From: Tenrec ecaudatus
Lineage: Eukaryota; Chordata; Mammalia; Afrosoricida; Tenrecidae
Direction: 5' to 3'
Assembly: GCF_050624435.1 (NCBI RefSeq)
Contig: NC_134539.1
Location: forward strand, 49,384,001 to 49,448,000
DNA: 64,000 nucleotides
Below are positions 32,581 to 45,089 of this stretch, one piece after another. The notes beneath the pieces are model-generated. The model did no database searches, was not told where the DNA came from, and saw only the letters and a list, made by a program, of their open reading frames with translations. Both the position numbers and the translations under genes were made by a program. Every line of letters starts with the position of its first letter. The first letter of the stretch is position 1.

Positions 32581-33855
32581 TTGTGCCAACAAACCCAGGG
32601 ACAAGGGAAGAATAAATTATCTAAAATTGACGAGGAGGAAGGCATAGGATGCTTGAGGGGGTAGGGGTGGGGCTTGATCAAGGGCAGTGTAGCCAAGAGG
32701 AATTTCCAAAACCCTGATGAAGGTCAAACATAATAGTGGCACAGGAGGAAAGTAAAAGAACCGGGAAGTAAAAGACATTTATAGAGGTCTAAATATAGGC
32801 ATGGATATATGTAAATGCATTCATATCTAGTTACAGGGTAATAGATCTATGTACTTATATTTATTTATAAAGTATTACACCAGCAGATGGACATTGGGTC
32901 TCCGCTCAAGCACTCCCTCAGGCAAGAACAACTTGTTCTACTAGCACGGCACTCTGTGATGTTCACCTTCCCTGACACAATCGCTGAAGACAAAGCAGGT
33001 GCATAAGCAAATGTGGTGAAGAAAGCTGATGGTGCCCACCTATCCAAAGGGATAGCGTCTGGGGTCTTAAAGGCGTGAAGATAAACAAGCGGCCATCTAA
33101 CTGAGAAGCAACCAAGCCCATATGAAAGAAGCACACCAGCCTGTGTGATCATGAGGTGTTGATGGGATCAAGTATCAGGCATCAAAGACCCCAAACAAAA
33201 CAAAACAAATAAAAAATGTGTCAATGAGAATGAGGGGGAGGGCAGAGTGGAGATTCAAAGCCTATCAGTAGTCAATTGAACACCCCGTCAGAAGGGCCAT
33301 AAGGGTGCAGAACAGCATCATTGAAACACACAACCTTCCTCTGGTTCTTTAATGCTTTTGCCCCCACAACTCCAACTACCATGACCCAAATTCTATCTAA
33401 CAAATCTGGCTAGACCAGAACATGCACACTGGTACAGATAAGAGCTCGCTACACAGGGAATCCAGGACAGATAAACCCCTCAGGACCAATAAGGGAAACA
33501 GCGATACTAGGAGGGTAAGGATAGGGGGGAGAGTAAGGGGGAACACAATGATCAATGTATGGCCCCCCCCAGGGGACAGAGAGCAGAAACGTGGGTGAAA
33601 TCAGACAGTGGTTGGGGTAAGACATGGGGGGAAAAAAAGAATGATTTATAAATTATCAAGGGGACATGGGGAAGGGAGGGTGGGAGAGGGAGGGGGGGGA
33701 ATGAGGAACTGATGCCAGGGGCTCAAGTAGAAAAAAAAATGTTTTGAAAAAGATGATGACAACATATGTACACATGTGTTTGATACAACGGATATATGTA
33801 TGGATTGTGATAAGAGCTGTAAGAGCCCCAATAAAATAAAATTTTAAAACCACTA
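32581..33855 (+). mobile_element. Young L1 3' end, second insertion at the same site
   Basis: About 1.27 kb of L1 3' end (including CTGGGGTCTTAAAGGCGTGA and CAGCAGATGGACATTGGGTC), ending CCCCAATAAAATAAAATTTT. It is flanked by AAAAAATAGGCCTTG at 32566-32580 and 33856-33870. It sits directly after the duplicated target of the first insertion. It is the longest young L1 piece in the window. Confidence 0.85.
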
Positions 33856-33870
33856 AAAAAATAGGCCTTG

Positions 33871-33965
33871 ATGATTTACCCCTCTGTTTTAATCTAAGGG
33901 TTGTAGGTTTGTCATTATTATGCGGAGGTCATGGATCCATTTGAGCTGTTTTCCTCTGTGGTACT
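33871..33965 (-). mobile_element. Old L1M 3' region (right part of the split host)
   Basis: Continuation of the L1M interrupted at 31890, recognised from the order of landmarks across the gap. A degraded AfroSINE-like piece follows at about 34030-34105. Confidence 0.6.
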
Positions 33966-34309
33966 CTCTGATCCACTCTCCGGCGATTTAAAGCTCCCGG
34001 CTTGCACGGGACCCTGGGATGGGGTTCACAAGCTGGGCTGCGATCTGCAAGGTCGGCCAGCCGGCCGTGTGAAGCAGCAGCAGATGCTCCGAGGGAGACA
34101 GAGGTGGCCATCTTCTTTCCATCCGTTCTGCATACCTTTGTACCTCTTTTCTGTCCCTTTTAACATTCCAGTCTATCTACCCCCCTCGCCCCCCCCCCCA
34201 TTGATCTTTCCGCTGTTCTTTCTGCTGTCTTTTCTAGGGGCCATTCTAAAGGCAGCACGAGGAACCTCGACGTATCATTTTCTACTTTAAATAACACTGT
34301 CCCACTGTC

Positions 34310-34790
34310 AAGCTTTTCAAGGGTCAATCATGGCATAAGAACATCATTCCTTTTTATGGCGAAATAATATTCCATCGTATGTACCTGTCACACTTTGTTT
34401 CTCCACTCATCTATAAAGACACTTGGGCGTTTCCACTTTTTGGTTGTTATGCATAATGCTGGTATGAACCTTCATATGGAACTCTTTGTGTGGACACGTT
34501 TGTATTTTTCTTGTGTGTGTGTATCTAGAAGGAAAATTGCTGGGTGGCAGGATAGCTCTATATTTAAACTCTTGAATAACTGCCAGTCTCTTTTCCAAAG
34601 TGGCTGTACTATTTTACAATGCCATTAGCAGTGCATGAAGTCTTCGATGTCTCCACATCCTCCCCAACACTTGTTATTATCCGTCTTTTTAATTACAGCT
34701 GTTCGAGTGGGTGTGTGGTGGTATGTCATTGCAGTTCTGATTTGCATTTTCCTGATGGCTCTATTTGATTCATTTTTAAAGATTCTATTT
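34310..34790 (-). mobile_element. Old L1M 3' UTR fragment
   Basis: Reverse-oriented L1M: GCGAAATAATATTCCATCGT, 'tctccactcatctataaag', 'gaaaattgctgggtggcag', 'tctccacatcctccccaac'. It is a clear match to the common mammalian L1 3' region. Confidence 0.8.
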
Positions 34791-34799
34791 CCCTAGTTG

Positions 34800-36900
34800 C
34801 AGTCTCCATCTGTTTTCTATTTTCTTCAACAGATTAGTCTTCACTGCCTTGCGCACACTGTTCTGGGGTCCCTTATCCATCCAATCAAAGCTCCTCTAAA
34901 GGCGAATAACTACAATACCTGGGGCAAGGATGCAATTGTTTCCATTGTCTCTGTTTCTCTTGACAATTGGCAAGTTTGTCCTTATTTTTGACATAGTTGG
35001 TAACAGTTGATGGAATGCCCGACATTATGCATAAAACGTTCTAAAGCTTCCTCCACCAAAAAGGTTACATTTGTTTTTCTTCAGGTATTCAGCTGGAATG
35101 TGGGAAGAGCACTCTGCTCTCACCAGAGATTGAGAAACTTCAAAGCTGTGTTTCAGACACTGTAGGGGCTAATTGGTCTTTACTCAGTAGTGGGAGTCAA
35201 ATAATTTAACAACTGGTCCGCTGCCCTAATGACTGTTTTAAGTATTTAAAAAAATGATATACTGAAAGGTAGTTTATTATTTAATATGGTTGATACTTAA
35301 ATAAGAACAATAAAAGAGGTCCAAAAAACCAGATTATAAGAGTTTTAAAATATTAATGAAAAAATACTAAATAATACCTAACCAAAAAAAAACCCTGTTA
35401 TTTAAGATACTTCCATATTGCTTCTTCTTTTTTTCTTCCATACTGCTTCGTGATTGGTGTCCTCACTTGCAAAATTCTTCACTTTTATCTGAGCATCACT
35501 GGCTCTGTGACTCTTAAGCATCTTTCCGCAGTGGGAGCGGGATCTCATTCCTTCAGAGGTGGGCCAATTAGACAAGTCATGTGTTTGATACATCAGAAAC
35601 AGGCGACTTCTCTTCTCTGCATGCTATTTTCATCTTTGAAAAACTCCTTTCTGCTTTTTCTGAACTTACAGTGATTGTTCTGACGATATTTCGACCTTTT
35701 TGAGCACTTCCAGGGATTGCAGAATTCACTCTTAATTTCCTTTGGGAATTGGGGGCTTTAACACAAAGGTGAAATGACTGACTGACAGTGTGTCACCCTC
35801 AGGTTGTCGGGCACATTTCTCTTTACGTTAGGTGTTTGTTTACTGAAGTAATAAATGCAAGGGAATAAAAAGGTAGTGTGTGATCAAGAGGATAACAAGT
35901 CTTAGGAAATGCATAGTTCCATCAATTCTTTATACCTATGGATGACATGAACATTACTATGGGTGCTTAGAATAAGCTATTTCGAAGATGAACATTAAAA
36001 ATGGTAAATAATTTTAAAAAAGCAAGGAATATAAATTTGTGATTTCCAGTCACCAACCTTAGAAAGAACCAAGGGCCATTTGAAAAACCAGTTCACCAAA
36101 CTCAGCCAAAAATTAGGTATACGTGCTGCAGAACTGGTGTGAACCTGCTGAATGCCAACACTGCCTTTACTACCAGGGTGAAGTTCTTCAAGGGTCTCAA
36201 GTGCGAACCTGGGTGCGCACCAGGTTCCTCCTTTGCACTAAGGTCTTTTCAGCCTCCCGGGAGAGCCAAACAGGACTGGGCGCTGGGTTTCTTTTCTCTC
36301 AGCAGTTACTTTCTGCTTGTTTACTTGACTGCTTGCCTTGCATGCCCAGGTTAGGCATCGTTTTGAGGGTAAATGGCATTTTGGCTCCTTTGTCTTTGAT
36401 TGCCCAATCTCTGGGATCTTGGTGCCCTCTCAACTCCGAGCTACATTGATGGTCTTAGTAGCCAATTTTTTAAAAATCTTTTAAAAGAAAGCCCTCACCA
36501 ACCCTGAGTTCCAGGATGCCACTTGTTTAGCTTCTACACCTCTTGACACAAATATATAATGCCCCAAGAAGGCAACGTAGTTGAGAATATAGAATTCACT
36601 TCATTGAATTTCTTTTCTTCCTGGGCTCTTGGACAATCAAACTTTGATTTGCTCTCCAACAGCTTGAACCAGTTCTGTTCTTTTCTTTTTAAAAAACCCA
36701 GCTTTTATTGTTTTCAGCAGGAGAATTAGTTTGTTCAATAAGCTCTACTTCATCATAGCTGGAAGCCAACATCACTTTAAAAATTCATCATGATGGAAAT
36801 TTCCTTTAAACAGTTGGGATTTCATCTTTGAAATATGCAGTATTTAGCTATTTTTTATCTTATAGACTTTTATTTTTAAAGTTTATAGATTATTTTATTC
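34800..36900. other. Intergenic sequence without recognised gene
   Basis: About 2.1 kb with no repeat or gene that I can name. An open frame at 36123-36449 (108 codons) lacks a recognisable domain or splice signals. A GC-richer patch at 36120-36450 is the only compositional change. Confidence 0.45.
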
Positions 36901-36914
36901 ATCCTAAACCAGAG

Positions 36915-37375
36915 GGTTGATAGAACAAGGTGTTAAGATTATAGCACTGATGAAACACACAACATTCTTCAAGTTCTTTAATGTTTCCTCCCCCGTTCTA
37001 CCTCACAAACCCGGCAAGACTGGTGCATGTACACTGTTACAGATAAAAGCTCTCAACACAGGGAATCCAGGACAGATAACCCCAGGAAAAGTAATGGGAG
37101 TAGTGATACCATGAGGGTAGGGAGAAGGTGGAGGGTAGAAGGGGGAGAAAAGGGGGACTGATACCAAGGATCGACATGTTTAACCCGTTCCCCACCCCCC
37201 ACCCCTCACACCCCAGGGATGAACAACAGAGACGTGGGTGAAAGGAGACAGTAGACAGTGGTCAGTGTAAGATATGAAAACAATTAATAATTTATAATTT
37301 ATCAAGGGTTCACAGGGGTAGAAGGGGAAGAGAAAAAAAACCTGATACCAAGGGTTCAAGTAGAAAGAAAATGTA
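36915..37375 (+). mobile_element. Young L1 3' end, tail missing
   Basis: Plus-oriented L1 3' UTR: GCACTGATGAAACACACAAC, CAGGGAATCCAGGACAGATA, AATTTATCAAGGGTTCAC. It breaks off at GTAGAAAGAAAATGT and an AfroSINE follows at once, so the terminal 100 bp and poly(A) are absent. Confidence 0.75.
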
Positions 37376-37379
37376 AAGG

Positions 37380-37565
37380 ATGACCTGTTGGTAGGTTTTG
37401 GTTGGCCAACCTGAAGGTCCAAGGTTCAAACCCACCAGTCACTCAGCAGGAACAAGACATGACTTTGTGCTCTCAAAAAGATTGACAGCTTTGGAAAATC
37501 ACAGGCAATTCTACTCTGTCCTGGAGAGGTGCTGAGTTCGAATCAACTGATGGCCAGAGAGGTAA
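37380..37565 (+). mobile_element. AfroSINE
   Basis: CAAGGTTCAAACCCACCAGT, TTGACAGCTTTGGAAAATCA, GCTGAGTTCGAATCAACTGA. A full-length but diverged copy that replaces the end of the adjacent L1. Confidence 0.75.
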
Positions 37566-37964
37566 AGAATGTGCTGGAGGTGACAGAGGAAGTTAATTAT
37601 ATCCATCTGGATTTATGACATTGTATTCTTTTTTATCTTTTCTCTCTGTTTCTCTCTTCTTGTAGCTACAGTGAGACCGTAAGGGTATGAGTGACAGATT
37701 TCCCTGGGAGAGGTCGGGTAAGGACAAGATGTGGGCCTTGGATACATACGGAGAAGAACAACATATTGACATGAGAGCTAGAGCTTCGGCCACCTTTCCT
37801 TCTTGGTGCATTGATGATTTGGGTATAGGGATATAGGGAACAAAGCGGCATGGGATAATGAGGCGTGCTCTAAGTGGTAGGTATTGTGATGCTGATTATC
37901 TCGGAGATGCTTAGTGGTCTAAGGAGAAAGGAAGAGCAAAGAAAAAGATGAAAGTGCACGCTTC

Positions 37965-38080
37965 CAACTACAATGTGATCTAGGGCACATTTAGTCATTT
38001 TTCCGTGACTCAGTTTCCTCTTCTGTAACATGGGGATACTAAAAGCCCTTATAGACTTGCTGGAATTAAAGGAATGATAT
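37965..38080 (-). mobile_element. MIR fragment
   Basis: GTGACTCAGTTTCCTCTTCT followed by GTAACATGGGGATAC is the conserved MIR segment. Confidence 0.7.
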
Positions 38081-38224
38081 CTTAGTGTACAGCTGGGTCC
38101 ATATATAGGCAGTGCTGTGGAAGCGCTGACACACTATGGAGGGCCCTTGGCAGCTTGTTTGCTGCCAGCGCCATCTCCCGAGGAGAACCAGAGGAAGAAG
38201 TCTTAGTGTGCTGCAGGTCGTAAG

Positions 38225-38415
38225 CGCCCCGTAGGAGTTCTGGTGGCGCGGCAGGTGACCCCTTGGATTACTAACGTCAAAGTTAGCAGTTTGAAACCAC
38301 CAGCAGCTAGCTCTGTGGGAGAAAAAAGAGGCTTTCTACTCCTGCAGGGTCGAGAGTTTCAGAAACCCACCGGGGCAATTCTACCTGTGCCATCGAGTCG
38401 GTATGAAAAGTCTAC
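38225..38415 (+). mobile_element. AfroSINE
   Basis: GGAGTTCTGGTGGCGCGGCA at the head, GCAGTTTGAAACCACCAGCA, AGAGGCTTTCTACTCCTGC, and GCCATCGAGTCGGTATGA at the tail. A relatively well-preserved copy 350 bp upstream of the CpG island. Confidence 0.85.
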
Positions 38416-38749
38416 GAGATGGCACTGGTGTGTGCGCGCGCGTACGTGTGTGTGGCACTCTGCCCGTGAGGAACTGGCGCGTGATGCGCATGTGGGTTGA
38501 GTGGGATGTTAGGAATCAGCCTGAGGTAGTGTGGACTAGGTGTTGTGCTTACATCCCTCACAGGTGCTCTTACTCAGCCCTGGCTGCAGGTGTGGCGTGT
38601 CTTCGAGCAGGTGCTGGGGAAAACCTCTGAAGGCATGAGGTTTTATGTGTTCCCAGTATCTCAGGAGGAGCTTTATAGGCCTCCGAGGGGCATGCAGTCC
38701 CCAGGTTGGAGGGGTTGCTGCAGCCCTTGGGAACGCAGCGGAGATCGCG

Positions 38750-39850
38750 GGGTGCGCAGGGTCCGGCGATCGATCGGGGACCGATGGGTGTAGACCTCCG
38801 TGGTGGGCGCGCAGGGCGCTGCGCCGGCGCGCGTGGGGGGCGCCCGGGCAGGCAGCGCTCACCTCCGGACAGCAGCGGCTAGGAGCTGGGCGCGCGTCGT
38901 AGGAGGTGTCCTTACACACTTCCTGTGGGTCTCGCCGACCACGGCGCGTTTCCGGTGGCGGCTGGAGCCGGGGGTCCGAGCCCCCGCCCCTCTCGCCGGC
39001 CCCGCCCCGCCCCGCCCCGCCCCCCGTCCGCCCGCCCGCCGCGCTCCGAGCCGGGCGCGTGGAGCCGGGGGCGCACGGAGCGGCGCGCGCCGGTCGGCCG
39101 AGCCAGGCTGGCGCCCCCGCCCGCGCCTCCGCCCGCCGCCCGCCGCCCGCCGGGCTCCGTCCGCGCTGCACTTGCCTGCGGCCCGCGCCCGCGGAGCCGC
39201 TCTGCCTCCGGCTCGCCTGTCCCGCCCCGTCCAGTCCGGGCGGCCCGGCTCCCGCAGGCCCCCCCGCCGCCCGCGTTCCTATGGACAGACGCACAGACAC
39301 CTGCAGGTGGGTGAGAGCCGCGCGCCGGGCGGGCAGTGGCGCGCCGGGGCTGTGACCCGGGCCGGGGAGCCCCTTTGTGTGCGGGGCGGCCGCGCCGGGG
39401 TCTGCCCTGCCTGCCCCCGAGCGGCCGCGAAGTGACCCCGCGGAACCCCCCTTTTGTCTCCTCTGCGGGGCGGAGGTCGGCGGGGGCCGGCGGCCGGGCT
39501 CGGGGTGGACAGCCCGGGGCGGCGGGGCGAGCGGCGGCGGCCGCGGCCGCGGCTGTGGTCTCGGCGCGTCCCCAGCCGCCGCGCATCTCCTGCGGCAGCG
39601 GGTCCGGCGCGTCCGCTCCTGCTCGGGGGCTTGTTCGAGATGGGAAGGGAGCGGGAAGGAGGAAGCGAAGCTCTGCCCCCACTAGTTTCCAAGTCCTGCG
39701 ATGGTACGGGGGGGGGCGGGGCGCGGGTGGAGGTGCTGCGGGGTTGTGCGGGTTCGGAGCCGCACGGAGGTGTGTTCGGGGCGGGTGTGCAGGAACGCGC
39801 ATCGCTTCCGTCCCAGTTATTGTTTCGAACGGAGGAGGGCTGGCTCCCCC
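38750..39850 (+). promoter_or_regulatory. KIAA1958: CpG-island promoter, probably of KIAA1958
   Basis: About 1.1 kb of extreme GC and CpG density in an otherwise AT-rich, CpG-poor region. Tandem CCCCGCC units at 39000-39026 look like a cluster of Sp1/KLF GC boxes. No TATA box is evident, as expected for a CpG-island promoter. It lies about 15 kb downstream of HSDL2 on the same strand. Human 9q32 has KIAA1958 at a similar distance after HSDL2, so I infer its promoter. The long open frames on both strands here (up to 296 codons) are artefacts of GC-rich sequence lacking stops. The identity rests on synteny, not on a recognised coding sequence. Confidence 0.7.
39230..39306 (+). other. KIAA1958: Candidate end of first exon with splice donor
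   Basis: The sequence ACCTGCAG|GTGGGTGAG at 39299-39315 is a strong splice donor inside the CpG island, with the GT at 39307. An ATG at 39281 lies 26 bases before it (MDRRTDTC then split). It could be an upstream start or part of a non-coding first exon. The start of the exon cannot be placed from sequence; 39230 is arbitrary. KIAA1958 encodes a DUF3504 protein derived from a Crypton tyrosine recombinase (Kojima and Jurka). None of that coding sequence is visible in the window. Confidence 0.45.
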
Positions 39851-42800
39851 AGGCCCCCACCCCCCCCCCCGATCTGAGGCTGCGCACAGTGATTTTTATT
39901 TATCAAATATGTTAAGACATGCATCCCCCACCCCACCCCCCACCCCGGTAGAAAGAGAGTGGACTGATCAAATGGAGCTAAAAGATCGGAGACTTGTTCT
40001 TATTTTGGCTTTTTAACCACTTCACAAAATAAATAAAGGTTAGTTAGAGAGAGGGGAAAAAAAACCAACCAGGAACCAACCCAAATCAGAGACTAAACCT
40101 AAAACATGATGGTGATGTCTACAATATATTTTTGTTTCTTTAAAGTTTGGGGGTAAAGTTTCGCGATGTCCCAGAACTCTAGGATTAATGCGTCACAATC
40201 TTCGACTCATTAATGAAACAGGTAACAAGCCAGGCAGGTAGTGACAGCCTCCAGTGTGGCGTTTACACTGGAGACTGGAGTGTAGTCAACCGGATCTAGC
40301 TTACCTTTCCGGCTGTAACCTTTTTGCGGGGGGAGGGGGGAGCAGGGGACTGGGGGTGGGGGGGAAGCTAAGATGTAAGACATTTTACACATGTGGAAGG
40401 ACATGAATGTTAAAACATCTGTGTGAGCACTCCCCTCCCCGCCCCCACGATAGTGCTTTCTCTGTAATGCGCATAGCTCTGTATTCTCTTGGAGTGCATA
40501 TGTTGAATTTAGTGTTTTTAAAAGTAATGTCGAGTGCTAGTTCTGATTTATATTATTTAATTAGCTGGCTTTTAAAATGAATAGTTGCTATGTAGATTTT
40601 CAAATAAATAATGATGAAAGTTGAATACGCACCCTAAAAATTCACTTCAAGATTCAGACTTTGAATACATGTACAATCTTATATTTTGTATTCATCTCCG
40701 TCGGCTCACTTTAGGAAGCACACACACACCACTTGTATATGTCCCTAGTGTATATTAATGCATATTGACAATTGGTTACCAAGGAGATTTTTAAAAAACA
40801 ATTTTGGGGGTTCCCAGACAATTTTATGCATGGGCACATTGTAGAAAATGGAGGCTTTCAAAAATAAAAGAAAAAGCATTGTCATATAAACTAGAATGAA
40901 AATCACTAAGGTGGCTATGCTGATTTGTTATGCAAATGTTCTTTAAATTCATCAAATATGAAGTAGAAACTCATTGGAAAACAAAATATTATCTAATGCA
41001 TTTGTAATTAAGCAAACTAATTTTTGTCACTATAAAGATGAGACAATTTAGAATGCCTAAAAGGTGATCTTTTTCTAAGGAGGAAAAAAAAATGTATCCC
41101 GTTGCCCTCATTATATTAGCAGACTAGCATTATTTAATTGCATGACCAATGTTGTAAATGCCTGGAGTGTACGCTTAGGCACACTTTAAACCTAGAAGAG
41201 GTTTACGTAACTAGAGCATGCCATTCCCTTTGAGCAGATCAAACGTTAGTTCCTGCTTTGACTTCCGGCATAGATTAGAGACATGAGTTGAAACAGCATA
41301 AAGGGACAGAACTCAGGGGCGCTCTTGGCAGGCCTTTGACAAATGTCCCCCGATCTATTCCCATTAAGGATGATGGCCCAAAGAGATAGCTGTTGCAAAA
41401 TGGCAGGCTTTATCATGAGTCTAGAATGGAATTCTGAACCATTCCTAGAGCTTGAACCCGTAGGTGCACCTACTGTTTCTCAGCTCTTTGATATATTGGG
41501 AAAGATAAGCTAAAAAAATGGAATTGTTTATTTATGTATTTACAAGGCTGTCAGTGTTAGCGATCAAGCTTAACCAAGAGTCAGGGTGCAAACCAAACAT
41601 CACTAGCATGTGGCTGCTGTTGGGAATTCCTCTGGCAAAGCCCCAGTTGTCCCTAGCAGTTGTCTTAAATTGGCAGTGTGTGGTTTCTTTGTGTGGACTA
41701 GCTGAAGCATAACACTTAAAAAACTAAACAAAACAAAACAAACAAATCCTCTGCTGTACAGATATTCATTTTTTGTTTTTATACTTAACAGTAATCCTGT
41801 AGTATAAGCAGAAGCATGCCAGAGAACTTTCAATGTTTTCTTTTGAGTTCCGTCTGGGTCTATTGGCGTTTAGGTAGGATTATACATGATTTTACTTTTC
41901 ATGGTTGAAATACTTGTACCCGTTGCGTGTTGTGTTATGAGACCCTTGCAGACACTCCCTGAAAGATGCTACTTTGAGAAATTTTGAATTTGTGTCAAAT
42001 TGGAATCTTGACGACAGCTCAGCAATCCGAACCAACAGCAGTTGGTTTTTGTTGTTAAAATAACAGTCAGCTTGCTGTCTGCAGTGTTTTCCTCTCTGCT
42101 GCTGTCCGTGTGTTGTCACTAAAGGCAACTTAAAATGGCCACTTTACGTTAACCAGAACCCTCAGATGACTAGTAGCATAAATCATGGTACCTAAAAGCA
42201 AGTCGGGAAAGTGAGGACTTGATTCTTTATAATAGGCCGATGACTTTAAAGCCTATCCCGATCTTTCAGTGTTTAGTAGTCTGGGGGGGATGCCCGCTGG
42301 TCTGCTTCTAGGAGAGGTGGGCAGTGACCTCCCATCCAGACTCTATCCTCTGTTGCTGAAGAACAGGGGCAGCCCTGCTGATTGCTTACCATGCAGAATT
42401 CATTCTTGGATTACTATTCTGCTACCAGATGTAAGGGGCTGGCCCCGAGGAAGCTTTTTCTTTTAAATACTGTCAAAAATGGAGACGCTGAAGATTTGGA
42501 GAGGAGCCATTTATTTTCAACAGTTTATTTTCTGACAGTTTGTGTTTGTAAAGAAACCTGCTCCAAATATTTATTTAAAAGATCCACATACTTGGCCAAA
42601 GAAACACCACAGGTTTCTTTTTTGCCTTTAAAAAAAAAAGTTTCCATAGAGCTTAACTCTTACGTGTTACTTCTTGACCTTGCTTCTGATTAGTTGATTT
42701 ATGGACTTTGTTTACCAGCGTGATTGGAGAATTCTTCTGCTAGACTGAAATTGCACTGTGCCTGCGCTCCGGGTCTGTTTCCTAGGTAACAAATGCACTG

Positions 42801-43740
42801 CACCGATTCCATAATGAGGACCGCGGTTGGCTAGTTACAGTGTAAATTCTGTTGTTTGGTAAAGCTTAGTCTCAAATTCAAATAAAGGTCAAGAAACCAA
42901 AAGTATTGAAAATGCAAATTTTTGAATTTTACTTTGGATCCAGTGCCAACAGAGTTTAATAGCATTTTCTGTGAACAGGCAGATTATGCCGCCGTCTTCA
43001 CTTTTATTTTGCCAGTTCTTAAACAATCGGAGACCTATCCCCTCTTTTAACACTGGTAATGCCAGCGGGTCTAGTGACAAAGAGGATACATTTCTGAAAC
43101 ACTTCATCAAAATTTCAGAAGCAGGGGGCTTGCAATCCAGGAGAAGCATGTTTTGATTCAAAAGAAAAGTTCAAATTTTAAGAAGGCGTTAAAAGTTTTA
43201 AGAAACTTTTAGAAACATAAAAATGCTCATTATAAACCAGCAGATTTCCACTCTTTCTGTCCCCGATCTACTGACACCAGGAAGCATGCTTCTCGGTAAC
43301 CACAAGCAGAGGCCCGGGCTCCTTCTACTTCACCATTCTCTTGAGATCTATACCCTTTATAGAGCTAGAGGCAGAGCAAAAAGTAATATTTGTAACATTC
43401 ATCGTCATTCTTAACTTGTTTTGAAAAAGAAAGTTGCAAAGCACAGGAATTCCATTAAGATCTACTGCAACTATCTTTTCATGTAATTCCCGAAAATGTT
43501 TCTGTTTGCTAATCCCCAAGGATTTTGTTAGTTGAAATATTTTTAAAAATCACATTTTAATTCTGGAGAATGAGCTCAAGTTGCCTCTGTTGCTGTACGT
43601 GACTTGGCTGGCTGGGTTGTTGTTGGATTATTCACTTATTCTAATTTTTTTAGTTAATATTTACTTCAAGCATAAGATATATCTTGGCTGGATTTTCTTT
43701 TTTTTTCCTATCTTGGTTTCCGCCAAACTTGGCATTAGAA
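39850..43740. other. Repeat-poor AT-rich sequence after the promoter
   Basis: Almost 3.9 kb without any SINE, LINE or DNA transposon I can recognise, the longest such stretch in the window. It contains short C-runs (39860, 39925) and a G-run (40325-40370). Low repeat density next to a promoter suggests constraint or regulatory content, but no specific element can be named. Confidence 0.5.
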
Positions 43741-43744
43741 CTTT

Positions 43745-43945
43745 AATATTTTCCTGAGGCCCCCTGGGGGCCTGGTGGGTTGTGGGTTCGGCTGCTAACT
43801 AGAGAGAAGCAGTTTGAAACCATTGCCAGGTCCTCCAGGAAGAGAGGACGCTTTCTACTCCTATAAAGCATGAGAGCCTCAGAAACCCGCATGGCCCGTT
43901 CTGTGCTGCCCTGTACGGCCATTGTGGAACCCCACTGACTCGGTG
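43745..43945 (+). mobile_element. AfroSINE
   Basis: GGCCCCCTGGGGGCCTGGTG head, GAAGCAGTTTGAAACCATTG, GGACGCTTTCTACTCCTATA, and a CCCACTGACTCGGTGA tail. Confidence 0.75.
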
Positions 43946-44328
43946 ATAGGGAAAATAACATTTTCTATGCTTTTCTCACCACAAAATGGTTGTGTCCCGT
44001 TAGGGAAAGTCTGCTTTCCTTTGTAAACACGTTTTCCGTATTATCAATTTTACCTCTAAATTCTCTAAGGAGTAATCCCCACATTTTGGGTTCAGATGTT
44101 CTGTTAGGGACCAGCATGTTTTTTAGGACAGAGTTAATAATACCTTGAACTCTTCCCCAGCCAGGACTCGTTCATCCTCCAGTCTCCCTACCCTGATGGC
44201 CTTTTGTAGCCTATCCCACCCCAGGGCCTTTCATACTCAGACTTTTTCTCTGTGTGATATGTGTGCTTTTATAGAGTGGTCACATCATGTGTCTTAGTTT
44301 TCACTGTGTCACTCAGTACCAGGTCCAA

Positions 44329-44364
44329 CACAGAGCATTCTGATCACACAGAGCATTCTGATCA
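44329..44364. repeat. Short tandem duplication
   Basis: CACAGAGCATTCTGATCA occurs twice in tandem. Confidence 0.85.
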
Positions 44365-45089
44365 ACTATGTTAAAAATAGTCGAAGTGTCAGTGTGCGGC
44401 CGTTTCAGATATATGGTTTGGTTTCTCCGTAGCTAAGGTAGTGATGCATGAAGAAAATCGAAGATTCAAGGAAACAGTTTGTCCAGAGGACCGGGGAACC
44501 CCAGGGATCACATCCTGCCCTACTTGGAGACGGGAAGATCTAGGTGGTGCCCGAGTCCCACTGCAGACCACTGTGATTGGAACCACAGAAAGTCTTGCAC
44601 AGAGCGGAGAAAAATGTAGAACAAAATTCAACATGATCACAAAGACTAGTCTCACTGCACTGATAAAGGCTGGTGTGGCCCTTAGACGCCTTTCAAAACT
44701 GGAATTTAACCCACCCCAGGAATCACCTTTCAGTCAGACAACAGACGGGTAAAGTGAACATTAAGTTTTGATGAACATACTCTAAAGAATCGTCAGAACA
44801 AAGCTGGGAAGGCAGGAAGGGGCAGGAGAGGGGGTGGACTGCATAGGGACATGGCTGGAGATGGGAAGAGTGCTGTTGCAATGAGAGGATTGCAACCAAT
44901 GTTACAAAACAAAATGTGTATACACTGGTAAATGGAAAACTAATTTGCTCTGTAAAGCTTCCCCAAGACCACACACACACAAAGCTAACAGGGATCAAGG
45001 TTTCATTTTTATTTACTTTTTACATTCATTGTTTTTCAATGCTTTATTTTGAATGGTATAGTAATTGGTTTAAGAACACTAAAAACCAA

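Noticed and set aside
36123..36449. 108-codon open frame in a GC-richer patch
   Set aside because: No start context, domain, splice site or known match. Two frames are open in parallel, which suggests composition rather than coding.
38536..39887. Long open frames of 150-296 codons on both strands in the CpG island
   Set aside because: They overlap each other on both strands, have extreme Pro/Arg/Ala/Gly composition and reflect absence of AT-rich stop codons in GC-rich DNA. No domain or conserved start is visible.
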